Origin: Clostridiales bacterium | GTDB lineage: Bacteria > Bacillota > Clostridia > Lachnospirales > Lachnospiraceae | Length of the DNA stretch: 64,000 bases | Reading direction: 5' to 3' | Assembly: GCA_023663185.1 (NCBI GenBank) | Contig: JAMPHY010000001.1 | Coordinates: 438,994-502,993, forward strand | Shown here: positions 44,589-52,804 of the stretch, piece by piece | How the letters are laid out: the number at the start of each line of letters is the position of its first letter | How positions within the stretch are numbered: the stretch's first letter is position 1 | The notes under the pieces: generated by a model | Seen by the model: only the letters and a program-made list of their open reading frames with translations | What the model was told of the DNA's origin: nothing | Database searches by the model: none | Position numbers and translations under genes: made by a program

Positions 44589-45890
44589 TTACTGTGCATA
44601 GGATATACAAGTATCTTGGAATTCCTGAAGCTTAGCATTCAGTTCATCGTCGCTCATAGAGTCTGTAATAACTTTATTAGCAATATCATTACCTAAAGCT
44701 TCGCCCAGAGTCCAGTAATCACCGGGATACTGTCCCTGAATTACAGAATATTCACCCTGCTCATTGATTGCTAAAGATGAATCACTGGTCTGAACTGCAT
44801 TATCTGACTGAGCTTCTTTATTAGAAGGAACCCATGCAAACTCTGAGAAACGTGCGAGCTCTACATCTTTGCTTGTCAAATACTCTGCAAGCGCTCTACA
44901 TACAGCAAGTTTGCCAGCTTCTGTCTGAGGCTTAACGCCGAACAGCTTACAACCCATGAAAGAAGTCAACTGATATGTGTTGCCGTCAGAGCCTGTAAAT
45001 GAAGGAAGCTTGCAGCATGCGTAGTTGTCGCCAAGAACTGTTTTAGCCTGACCGTCGCCCCATACGCCTGTTACAATTGCGCCCCAGTTTACTGCATCGT
45101 CAACAGAATCACCCTTCTGATATGCGCTTGATGAAGCCATTTCAATCATTTCTTTAAATGCAACAAGACCTTTATCAGATGCAACGTCGATATTGCATGC
45201 TGTGTACTTACCGTCTACATCTGTTTCATACTCAAGCTGACAGCCTGTAGCAAAGAAGAATGCCGGCAGATACCAGCCGCTTCCAAGATTCATATAGAAG
45301 TTCTTACCTGCTGCTTCACAGTCTGCAAGAATCTGCTCTAATGATGTAGGATCTGTTACAACACTCTTATCATAATACAGATAGTAAGTATTGTCCCATG
45401 TCATAGGATATGCGTAAATCATATCGCCTACGGTTACTGCACTTACAGCGCCTTCAACGTGGCTGCTCTTAATTGTTTCAGCAGCATCGCCGGTAATCGG
45501 TGCAAGCGCTCCTGATGCAACCAGACGTGCAACCTGATCCTGTGCAAACGCAAAAATATCAGCGCCGCCTTCAACGTCAGTAATCATGTTTCCTGCTGCG
45601 TCGCCTTCGCCTACAGCCTCAACAGTAATGGTATAGCCTGACATATCAGGATTTGCCGCTAAGAAAGCTTCTGCCTGACTCTTAGTAAAATCAACGGTAT
45701 TATCAGCTACCCAGATTTTGATTTCACCTGAGCCGTAATCTACGACTTCATCTGAACTGCCGCCATCAGAGCTGCCACCGTCACTAGAACTTGATGCCCC
45801 CCCCGTTGTGTCTCCGGAGTTTCCGCATCCAACAAGACAAGCAGCTACCATTGAAACTGCAAGTAATGTTGCCAATAATTTCTTCTTCAT
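44589..45890 (-). CDS. extracellular solute-binding lipoprotein (MalE-like)
   Basis: A 433-aa family 1 binding protein. The signal peptide ends in lipobox LVGC (Cys 22), followed by a Ser/Gly/Asp-rich linker holding an uninterrupted run of eight G (45797-45804, C on the plus strand). The mature part fits maltose-type proteins: IKIWVADNTVDFTKSQAEAF, VEGGADIFAFAQDQVARL, YPMTWDNTYYLYYDKSVV. It captures an oligosaccharide for the MalFG-like permeases. GGAGAGG precedes the start. A conserved cis-element lies ~190 bases upstream. Confidence 0.93.
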   Translation of the reverse strand: MKKKLLATLLAVSMVAACLVGCGNSGDTTGGASSSSDGGSSDGGSSDEVVDYGSGEIKIWVADNTVDFTKSQAEAFLAANPDMSGYTITVEAVGEGDAAGNMITDVEGGADIFAFAQDQVARLVASGALAPITGDAAETIKSSHVEGAVSAVTVGDMIYAYPMTWDNTYYLYYDKSVVTDPTSLEQILADCEAAGKNFYMNLGSGWYLPAFFFATGCQLEYETDVDGKYTACNIDVASDKGLVAFKEMIEMASSSAYQKGDSVDDAVNWGAIVTGVWGDGQAKTVLGDNYACCKLPSFTGSDGNTYQLTSFMGCKLFGVKPQTEAGKLAVCRALAEYLTSKDVELARFSEFAWVPSNKEAQSDNAVQTSDSSLAINEQGEYSVIQGQYPGDYWTLGEALGNDIANKVITDSMSDDELNAKLQEFQDTCISYAQ

Positions 45891-45986
45891 AAATTCTTCC
45901 TCTCCTTTTCTTTCTGAATTTATTATCTATATAAAATGTGCTGCCACATCTTATATCATCTAAACTCGCAAATTCGCGCTCATTTC

Positions 45987-45995
45987 ATTATATCA
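45987..45995 (-). promoter_or_regulatory. extended -10 promoter of the importer operon
   Basis: TGATATAAT on the minus strand is a perfect extended -10 box. The -35 region is poor (TAGTAA at a 16-base spacing), which fits dependence on an activator. The leader to the start codon is about 90 bases. Confidence 0.6.
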
Positions 45996-46054
45996 TAGAA
46001 AAACACAATTACTATATCTATAATAATCATAATAATCTATGTAATACCATATTT

Positions 46055-46127
46055 ATTATAAAAATCAACCCACATTATATCAATATCGCAAAACGATATC
46101 AGAGATACAATTTGTAACATATTCAGG
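46055..46127. promoter_or_regulatory. conserved cis-element, copy 1 (importer operon)
   Basis: Three blocks match copy 2 (50646-50718) without any gap: ATTATAAAAATCA at 46055, TATCAATATCGCAAAACGAT at 46078 and TTTGTAACATATT at 46111. The middle block holds the dyad ATATCG-CAAAA-CGATAT. It lies ~80-130 bases upstream of the inferred transcript start. An AraC-type gene follows copy 2, so this is probably its activator site. Confidence 0.75.
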
Positions 46128-46406
46128 AATTTGCATAATACAATAATACAATTTATTAAATCCAGTATCTATTAAATTTATTAAATCAACTATCATATTT
46201 ACTTATAGATATTAAAGGATATGTACAAAAAACTTATTTTAAACAATTTTACACTAATAAATTCTAAATACTAGATTAAAAATATAAAACGCGCTTAGTT
46301 TTTCGTAAACTTTCGTAGATTATATAAATACTACTATTTTTTTCCATATTTGTCAACTGCAAATCGGCGCGGGCATCGCCCACGCCGCCTGCATATATTG
46401 ACTTAA

Positions 46407-46625
46407 TCAGTCAAAATCAAACTTCGTAAACCTCTTCATCGCGTCCCTATAACGAAATCTGACTAATTCGTTTTTCTCCAGAACGTCTTCTTCCGTACCC
46501 ACATATTGACAGCGGATACAGTGGTATTCCTTTTTATCCTTATCATAAAACATATCGATATCCAAATCTCTCATAAAGCAGGAGGGACATCTGTAATTTA
46601 ATTTGCCTTTGCCAGATTGAGCCAT
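46407..46625 (-). CDS. small zinc-ribbon protein
   Basis: A 72-aa protein with two CxxC knuckles, CPSC (in NYRCPSCFMRDL) and CIRC (in YHCIRCQYVG), which form a zinc ribbon. AAGGAGG lies 9 bases before the start. It overlaps the end of the 613-aa gene by 28 bases and so is probably coupled to it. Function unknown. Confidence 0.75.
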   Translation of the reverse strand: MAQSGKGKLNYRCPSCFMRDLDIDMFYDKDKKEYHCIRCQYVGTEEDVLEKNELVRFRYRDAMKRFTKFDFD

Positions 46626-48439
46626 GTCGCAAATACCTCCTTATCTTTCAACTTGGTCGTATAACCTAATGTGAACATCGGTGAGAACGCATAACCTTCC
46701 CTGATATATCCGACTGCGTCCTTCTTCTCGCAGCTTAATGACACTCGTGTCGCAATCTCCGGAATCACCGAAACAACCTCTTTTGCACCTTCCATCTGCT
46801 CTTCACGGCATTTATAAGCATACTTGATTTCCTTAGTGTTTGTGCCGTCTGTACAGCTTAAGGTGATATTGCTCATATCTTCCGAATACTCCGTCGTACC
46901 ATAGCAAGCCACCATATATTCGTTAATTTCCACTTCTGCATCAGGATTGCTCATGCTTAAAATATTTCTTTCTATTTTAATGTTTGAGCTGCCCTCTTCA
47001 AAGTAGAGCTTCGACTGTAACTTAACCGTCAAATCATAAAATTCGATATCTACCGGATCAAGCGTAAGGATTCTGGTCTTGCCTTCCTGTGAAAAATGCG
47101 CCTTCGTCCTGCATAAGCACAAATCCACTTCTTCGCCGTTATAGCATACCTTTGCGCTTCTTACGGTTCCTTCTCCTGCATAGTGGGTGAAGTATCCCGC
47201 CCTGTATTTCTCCTGAATTAAGAACGGGTAAGATGCGTCCCAAACATGCTTGGTTCCTATTCCCACAGGCCACTCAAGCTTCGCCGCATAAGGTCTTAAG
47301 TCAACTATAGCGCCGCCTTGATCCATATTTACGCATACCCTCATAAACGGATCGCAGTACCAGAAAAGCTGCTTGTCCGAACCGTAGAGAATATCTCTCC
47401 ACAACGCGCATTCCGGCTCGGTAATCGCCTTTTTGCTACGATAATAGTCGGCAAACTCAGCCATTGTCATATCTTCCAGCTTGCCTTCCTTTTTAAGCTG
47501 TCCGTAATACGCCATGCCGTCCTCATATGATTTGAGCAAAAGCTCGTAAGGCGCTTCCCAGCGTCCCATCTTATTCATCCAGCCGGGACCTGCAAACATC
47601 ATATTGTAAGCATATCCGTTATTATATTTAGCAAGGTCGCGGTACTGGTCGATTAAGTTATACAGATAGGGATATTCCCATGTCTTACTGTCATAACACA
47701 TACTGCGCAGTACGTTCTGCGGGTGGGTGCCAAAATTGGAGCCGTTTCCATCATAACATGCAAGCAAATCACGCGACAGGTGCGGGATAGCAACTATACC
47801 GCTGTCCTCTTCTGCATTAGCGGCAGGAGCATGAACATTCTGCTTACTCGGAATCCACGGAGCCCACGGACCGCCGTCTAAAAAGGTATACCATGAATTA
47901 TTACAGGTATGATACGCCTTAGGACCTTCTTCCCAGCAGGTAGCTACAGCGCATTTTACCATCGGATATTTCTCTTTGATATAGTTAATCAAATCAGCGT
48001 CCATATAATATGAACCTGTCGATTCCGGATAGAAGCCAAAACGCTCTTTAAACTTGCCAAACACATCGTCTACGATGGATTTCTTATCCTCCATGGAAAA
48101 CATCCATATACAGAAATCTTTGGTCTTATATTTCTCACGAAACTCCTTGCATGGCAGACCAAGCAGCGTCAGGGCGATTTCGTCGCCGTATTTCTCATGG
48201 TCTGCTTTTGCCAGTTCTACGGCTTCGTCATTGAATAAAGAGGCATACGTCATCTGAATCGTAGTCTTTAGCCCATTCTTATGTGCAATCGACTGCTGCG
48301 TCTTAAAAATATCGAGTGACTCGGTCAACAGTGCCTTTCTGCCGATATCTTCTTCCTTGCCGTGTCCTGTCACCTTCTCGGCATATTCCGGAACCATCTC
48401 CGGACGGTGAATGATGTTTACAACAAATCTGTTCTCCAT
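46598..48439 (-). CDS. unknown 613-aa protein of the saccharide locus
   Basis: No signal peptide and no family I can name with confidence. The first ~230 residues have the rhythm of a (beta/alpha) barrel of the deacetylase/GH57 kind (VNIIHRPEMVPEY, TTIQMTYASLF, EIALTLLG, GFYPESTGSYYMDADLI). The rest looks beta-rich (EGSSNIKIERNILSM). Aromatic patches such as GGPWAPWIP could bind sugar. GGAGGG precedes the start. It lies downstream of the galactanase on the same strand, so an intracellular glycan-processing role is plausible but unproven. Confidence 0.6.
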   Translation of the reverse strand: MENRFVVNIIHRPEMVPEYAEKVTGHGKEEDIGRKALLTESLDIFKTQQSIAHKNGLKTTIQMTYASLFNDEAVELAKADHEKYGDEIALTLLGLPCKEFREKYKTKDFCIWMFSMEDKKSIVDDVFGKFKERFGFYPESTGSYYMDADLINYIKEKYPMVKCAVATCWEEGPKAYHTCNNSWYTFLDGGPWAPWIPSKQNVHAPAANAEEDSGIVAIPHLSRDLLACYDGNGSNFGTHPQNVLRSMCYDSKTWEYPYLYNLIDQYRDLAKYNNGYAYNMMFAGPGWMNKMGRWEAPYELLLKSYEDGMAYYGQLKKEGKLEDMTMAEFADYYRSKKAITEPECALWRDILYGSDKQLFWYCDPFMRVCVNMDQGGAIVDLRPYAAKLEWPVGIGTKHVWDASYPFLIQEKYRAGYFTHYAGEGTVRSAKVCYNGEEVDLCLCRTKAHFSQEGKTRILTLDPVDIEFYDLTVKLQSKLYFEEGSSNIKIERNILSMSNPDAEVEINEYMVACYGTTEYSEDMSNITLSCTDGTNTKEIKYAYKCREEQMEGAKEVVSVIPEIATRVSLSCEKKDAVGYIREGYAFSPMFTLGYTTKLKDKEVFATWLNLAKAN

Positions 48440-48515
48440 ATTGCCCTCCTTTTATACTTTAATATATACCCCTGCTTATGTTTTGTATATATTGTACAAC
48501 TTATGTTTAAAATAT

Positions 48516-50522
48516 TCAATCTGAAATCCTGTTCAGCGTAAAGTCGTCTACCGTCCCCCAGCTTCCAGCGTTACATTTCATACGGACGCCAAATTTCAGA
48601 GTTCCGTCAGTGATTTTGATTTCGGGAATAATAGGATTCTGCCAGTTCGCCCAAGTAGTTACCATAAACGGAACCGTCTGCTCTTCGCCGCCTACAACTG
48701 CATACAGCTCCATCGATGCACCTTCCGTAACATCGCCGCCCTGAGCATAAACCATAAGCTGATAGGTTCCCGGCTCCAAATCAGTTACCTCCTGTTCTAT
48801 CGCGAAATCCATATCGGAAGTTCCCGACCAGAAATGGAAAGACATCTCTCCGCTGTGGGCGTCGTCCGCTTTTTTCTGGAAATCTGTCGGGTTATCGCCT
48901 TCATATGTGACGTTCCACATAGAAGTATTGGATTCTTCAAAGCTTGGATTATTAACGTAATTAAGCAGTTTAATTTCCAGATTACATGTAACTACAGTGC
49001 CGTCATCAAGCGTACCCGTAATCTCATATGTGCCGCCTTCATTTATATCAATGGCGTTAATCTGAGCCTCGTCCCAAGTAACGTCCGCCTGTTCGTTTGC
49101 TGAACGGTCATTATAAATAATATCAACCTTATTTGGAAGTTTTATCGGCACGCCGACGTCGCTTGTAGTATAAATATCAGGAATAGAATCTATGGCAAGC
49201 GGCGCAGTTGCACCGTGTTTTAAGTATTTGAATACATTTAATGAGGCAAGCGGATATCCATCAAAGTCAAACATCGCCTGATTATCCCATGAACAGCCAC
49301 CATAATATAAGCCGGCGTCGTCGGGATCATAGTCAGCCGCATAACTGCTTGCCCAACCGCTGCCAAATTCTTCCCATATCGGAGAATTGTCCACATCAGC
49401 CTTACCTACGGGAATCCATACTCCTTCCCAATAGAATATGCCGAGTACGTCAGCTTCATTCGCCGCCGCGCACACATCGCGAATCATACTTGCTTGACTC
49501 TGTACCGTTGCCGCATAACCGTCAACCAAATCACCTATACCAACAAGACTGTTGCCGCAGCCGTCGCCGTCCTCCGAGGTATAGCAGTATGAGGTTTCTG
49601 CGATAACCACTTTTTTACCGTATTTTTCCTGAATCAGCTTCGCTACAGTCTGCATATTTTCATTTGTACCGTCCCAGAACGGATAATAAGAAAGTCCGAA
49701 AATATCATAATCCACGCCGAAATTTGCCAGATTTAAAGCGGCGCGGTTTATTTCGTCATTGTCCTCAATATTGGTATAATGCACAACAATCTGAATATCT
49801 TTATCATACGCCTCGGATATCTCACGCACCGCGCGGCTTCCTGAGGACAACAGCAGCATGACTACAGGCACCGTTTTTTCACCTGACATGCCGTTATTGA
49901 TTTCATTGCCAATCTGTACCATGCCGACATTTACCCCTGCGTCAAGAATTTCCGTAAGGCTTTCTTTGGTAAACTCATAGAGCGCGTCGCACTTTTCCTC
50001 GCTTCCCATGCCTTCCCAAGCCTTCGGAACAAGCTGTCTTTTAGGGTCTGCCCAAAAATCTGAATAATGGAAGTCTATGCAGACCTTCATTCCATACTGA
50101 GTCGCACGTTTGCCAAGCTCAATGGCAGTCGCTACGTCATTATTGCCACCGCCGTATCCGTTGCCGTTTTCATCATAGGGATCATTCCATACACGCAGAC
50201 GTATGTAATTCACGCCCGACTGCGCTAAGGTCTTGAATACGTCCTGCTCTTCACCTTCATAATTGTAGTATTTAACGCCGCTCTTTTCTTCAACCAACAC
50301 GGAAGAGGCGTCCATACCGCGTATGAAGTCGTCTGAAATATCCGCAATCGGTTCTACATAAATCTCAGATTCCTCCGGACCGTCCGGCAGCGGAAACGTT
50401 TCAATTTCCATATCGGCTCCCGCACCGGTATTATCGCCGCTTGTTCCACAACCTGCCAATGCTGTAACACATAGACTTGTACTTACGCAGATGGCAAGCA
50501 ATTTTGCATAAAAACGCTTCAT
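48516..50522 (-). CDS. GH53 arabinogalactan endo-beta-1,4-galactanase lipoprotein
   Basis: A 668-aa extracellular enzyme. The signal peptide ends in lipobox LAGC. The catalytic barrel (~60-400) has YIRLRVWNDP, KVCIDFHYSDFWADP, acid E207 in MVQIGNEINNGM and nucleophile E309 in VIAETSYCYT. A bacterial Ig-like domain (~425-515) and a C-terminal beta-sandwich follow; the latter (NPSFEESNTSMWNV, WANWQNPIIPEIKITDG) resembles CBM61, a galactan-binding module. It cuts beta-1,4-galactan at the surface. It is divergent from the AraC gene. Confidence 0.93.
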   Translation of the reverse strand: MKRFYAKLLAICVSTSLCVTALAGCGTSGDNTGAGADMEIETFPLPDGPEESEIYVEPIADISDDFIRGMDASSVLVEEKSGVKYYNYEGEEQDVFKTLAQSGVNYIRLRVWNDPYDENGNGYGGGNNDVATAIELGKRATQYGMKVCIDFHYSDFWADPKRQLVPKAWEGMGSEEKCDALYEFTKESLTEILDAGVNVGMVQIGNEINNGMSGEKTVPVVMLLLSSGSRAVREISEAYDKDIQIVVHYTNIEDNDEINRAALNLANFGVDYDIFGLSYYPFWDGTNENMQTVAKLIQEKYGKKVVIAETSYCYTSEDGDGCGNSLVGIGDLVDGYAATVQSQASMIRDVCAAANEADVLGIFYWEGVWIPVGKADVDNSPIWEEFGSGWASSYAADYDPDDAGLYYGGCSWDNQAMFDFDGYPLASLNVFKYLKHGATAPLAIDSIPDIYTTSDVGVPIKLPNKVDIIYNDRSANEQADVTWDEAQINAIDINEGGTYEITGTLDDGTVVTCNLEIKLLNYVNNPSFEESNTSMWNVTYEGDNPTDFQKKADDAHSGEMSFHFWSGTSDMDFAIEQEVTDLEPGTYQLMVYAQGGDVTEGASMELYAVVGGEEQTVPFMVTTWANWQNPIIPEIKITDGTLKFGVRMKCNAGSWGTVDDFTLNRISD

Positions 50523-50579
50523 AAAATATACCCTCCTCTTTCAATAATAATGATTTTTGATACACCTTCTCATATAATC

Positions 50580-50634
50580 AAACCGCTTTACTTTTTTGAC
50601 AATTTTATCTATAATTGTCCTATAAACAGCGGTT
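50580..50634. promoter_or_regulatory. divergent promoter region with nested dyads
   Basis: AACCGC (50580) and GCGGTT (50634 end) enclose GACAAT and ATTGTC. Plus strand: TTGACA (50596-50601) with TATAAA after 19 bases, serving the AraC gene. Minus strand: TTGTCA with GATTAT after 17 bases, serving the galactanase gene. The two -35 boxes use the same sequence. Confidence 0.5.
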
Positions 50635-50645
50635 CTATACTAAAC

Positions 50646-50718
50646 ATTATAAAAATCAGTCAAAGACGTATCAATATCGCAAAACGATTTTAAATTCTAA
50701 GTTTGTAACATATTTGGG
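50646..50718. promoter_or_regulatory. conserved cis-element, copy 2 (AraC/galactanase)
   Basis: ATTATAAAAATCA at 50646, TATCAATATCGCAAAACGAT at 50669 and TTTGTAACATATT at 50702, spaced exactly as in copy 1. It ends just before the AraC ribosome binding site, so binding could also repress the AraC gene. Confidence 0.75.
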
Positions 50719-50725
50719 AGAAAGT

Positions 50726-51790
50726 ATGGCAAAAGATACTATATTGAATATGCAGGAGGCGTTAGACAGCGCTAATTCCTCTATAAACATACAGAATGCA
50801 GAAAGCGATTTCAGCCGTTTTTACAGCATGAATGTTCCTTTTCAGGTGACATTAGAATACTGCGACGGTCCTAAACCCGACGATTATGTTAATATAGTCA
50901 CATTATCATTTGAAAAAGCTGTTTTGTATCAGGAAGCTGTCTCTTTAAAGAACTACTCACATCTCAAAGATGCGCCCCATTTTCATGATTTCTTTGAATT
51001 TGTAATCGTTTTAGAAGGCAGCATTATTCAAAAGATAGAAGGAAAAGAATATCTGTATACCGCAGGCTCCTGCTGTCTGATTAACCGCAGTTTACGTCAT
51101 CTGGAACATTATAATTCCAGAAGCAAAGTTCTGTTTATCGGTCTATCTCCCGATTTTATTACAGAACTGTTTGAGTCTGCGCAAAATTCTTCTCTATCAA
51201 ACGAGAAGTCAATTTTTGACAGCGCCATTTATCATTTTATTACCGATGACCTGAAAAATTCCGGCAAACGCGCATACCTTGACTTTATTCCTACGTACCA
51301 AAACCACAAGAATGCCTCTCACCTTCATTCTTTGGCGGAAGCTATGATACAGACGCTGCTCTATCCCGAATTTGGTACTTTCTATCGGATATGCGGACAG
51401 CTTTGCTCATTTCTTTCCTATTTGTCCTCGCCGCAGCATTATCATTGCGACAATATCCGCCTTGATACTAACAGTGATTTTCTGCTGTTTTCACGTATTA
51501 CGCGGCTTTTTGAGGAATGCGACGGACGAATGAGCCGCACGGAAATGGAAAAGTTTCTTAATTATAGCGGCGATTATCTCAACCGTATAGTCAATAAATA
51601 TACCGGATTGTGTCTCTATGATTACGGAATGACCTTCTGTTTAAAAAAAGTTACCCAATACCTGACAGAAACCAATGAGCCCATCAGCGTTATAGCTACA
51701 CGCATGAAATTCACCAACCGCACGCATTTCTATAATCTTTTTAAAGAAAAATACGGCGTCACGCCGAAGGAATACCGCAAGGTGCATTAA
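50726..51790 (+). CDS. AraC family transcriptional regulator
   Basis: A 354-aa regulator. An N-terminal cupin domain for sugar binding (HFHDFFEFVIVLEGSIIQKIEGKEYLYTAGSC, two strands) is followed by a C-terminal double helix-turn-helix: MEKFLNYSGDYLNRIVNKYTG and ISVIATRMKFTNRTHFYNLFKEKYGVTPKEYR. ATG 50726 follows GGGAGAAAG; a longer frame from 50615 would include the conserved cis-element. It probably activates the galactanase and importer genes. Confidence 0.92.
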   Translation: MAKDTILNMQEALDSANSSINIQNAESDFSRFYSMNVPFQVTLEYCDGPKPDDYVNIVTLSFEKAVLYQEAVSLKNYSHLKDAPHFHDFFEFVIVLEGSIIQKIEGKEYLYTAGSCCLINRSLRHLEHYNSRSKVLFIGLSPDFITELFESAQNSSLSNEKSIFDSAIYHFITDDLKNSGKRAYLDFIPTYQNHKNASHLHSLAEAMIQTLLYPEFGTFYRICGQLCSFLSYLSSPQHYHCDNIRLDTNSDFLLFSRITRLFEECDGRMSRTEMEKFLNYSGDYLNRIVNKYTGLCLYDYGMTFCLKKVTQYLTETNEPISVIATRMKFTNRTHFYNLFKEKYGVTPKEYRKVH

Positions 51791-51856
51791 TTACAGTATT
51801 CTTCCCGCAATAGTAACTTTTTCTAAAAAGTTTTACCTTGCATTAACGCAGTTTTC

Positions 51857-51885
51857 TTGAAATATAAGAAATTATCTGCTATATT
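51857..51885 (+). promoter_or_regulatory. promoter of the second Uma2 gene
   Basis: TTGAAA (51857-51862), 17 bases, TATATT (51880-51885), with TGC before the -10 box. Confidence 0.7.
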
Positions 51886-51968
51886 ATTATAAAAAGTGGA
51901 AATAGCGCATATGACAAGTGCTGCCACAGCGTAAGCTAAACAATTATCATGAAAGGAAATATTCATTC

Positions 51969-52526
51969 ATGCCAGCATTGCATTCACAGCCAATTTTTAC
52001 CACACTGGAAGAATATGAAGCTCTCCCGGAAAACATAAGGGCAGAAGTCTTTGACGGGCAGATATATTACATGGCCAGTCCTTCTCAAATCCACCAAACA
52101 ATACTTTTGGAACTGAGTACTCTGCTCAACTCCTATGTGAAGAGCAGGAATGGAAATTGCAAGTTATTTCCTGCTCCATTCGATGTAAAGCTTTCAGACT
52201 CACCTCTCACAATTGTGCAGCCTGATATCATGATTGTGTGTGATAAAGATAAACTAGATGAAAACCGGTGCAACGGTGCACCCGATTTTATCATTGAGAT
52301 TGTTTCACCCGGCAATCCATCTGATGATTACGTCCGTAAAATGTATTATTATAAAAATTATGGTGTACGTGAATACTGGATTGTGGATCCGAAACGCCGG
52401 ACTGTTACCGTGAACTATTTTGAAGGCGATCTTCTCAGTGTAGCATACAGTTTTGTCTCCACTGTCAAAGTAAATATTTATGAAGATTTATATATTAACT
52501 TCTGTCAGATAGAACAGCTTCTATAA
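51969..52526 (+). CDS. Uma2 family (PD-(D/E)XK fold) protein
   Basis: A 185-aa full-length member: YEALPENIRAEVFDGQIYYMASPS (two motifs), FPAPFDVKL, IVQPDIMIVCD, PDFIIEIVSPGNPSDDYVRKMYYYKNYGVREYWIVDP. All acidic and lysine residues of the putative nuclease site are present. ATG 51969 has AAAGGAA upstream and is preferred over 51918. It is only distantly similar to the Uma2 protein at 38353. Role unknown. Confidence 0.88.
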   Translation: MPALHSQPIFTTLEEYEALPENIRAEVFDGQIYYMASPSQIHQTILLELSTLLNSYVKSRNGNCKLFPAPFDVKLSDSPLTIVQPDIMIVCDKDKLDENRCNGAPDFIIEIVSPGNPSDDYVRKMYYYKNYGVREYWIVDPKRRTVTVNYFEGDLLSVAYSFVSTVKVNIYEDLYINFCQIEQLL

Positions 52527-52654
52527 TCGGATTGTCGAAATCAGCCTTATTGACTGAAATAAAAGCTCTATAAAAAGTTATCTCGAAAAATACTTGCTAA
52601 AGCATACCCCTCTATGCTATAATACAATTCGGTGGTTAAAAATGCCGCATAAAT

Positions 52655-52725
52655 AGGGGAATCATACAGTGGCAGTATCACGGTCTCCAAAACCGTTCAC
52701 GGGGGTTCGAATCCCTCTTCCCCTG
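52655..52725 (+). tRNA. tRNA-Trp (CCA anticodon)
   Basis: Acceptor AGGGGAA pairs with TTCCCCT, the anticodon stem ACGGT/ACCGT encloses CTCCAAA (anticodon CCA), and the discriminator is G as expected for Trp. The D-arm is short (ATAC/GTAT). The CCA end is not encoded. A promoter with a TGCTATAAT extended -10 box (52614-52622) and TTGCTA 18 bases before TATAAT precedes it. Confidence 0.95.
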
Positions 52726-52737
52726 CTTTAATGATTA

Positions 52738-52770
52738 CAGACGAGCAGGTAGCCGGCTCGTCTGTTTTTA
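52738..52770 (+). terminator. intrinsic terminator after tRNA-Trp
   Basis: CAGACGAGC pairs with GCTCGTCTG and is followed by TTTTTATTTTT. Confidence 0.92.
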
Positions 52771-52804
52771 TTTTTAACAATTCAATCTGTGGGGCTGAAC
52801 TCTT

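Larger units (their letters stand above)
45891..46406. other. AT-rich regulatory region of the importer operon
   Basis: No gene is seen. It contains the extended -10 promoter near 45987 and the conserved element at 46055-46127. The stretch 46130-46350 is AT-rich without a recognised site; the end of the zinc-ribbon gene follows. Confidence 0.5.
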
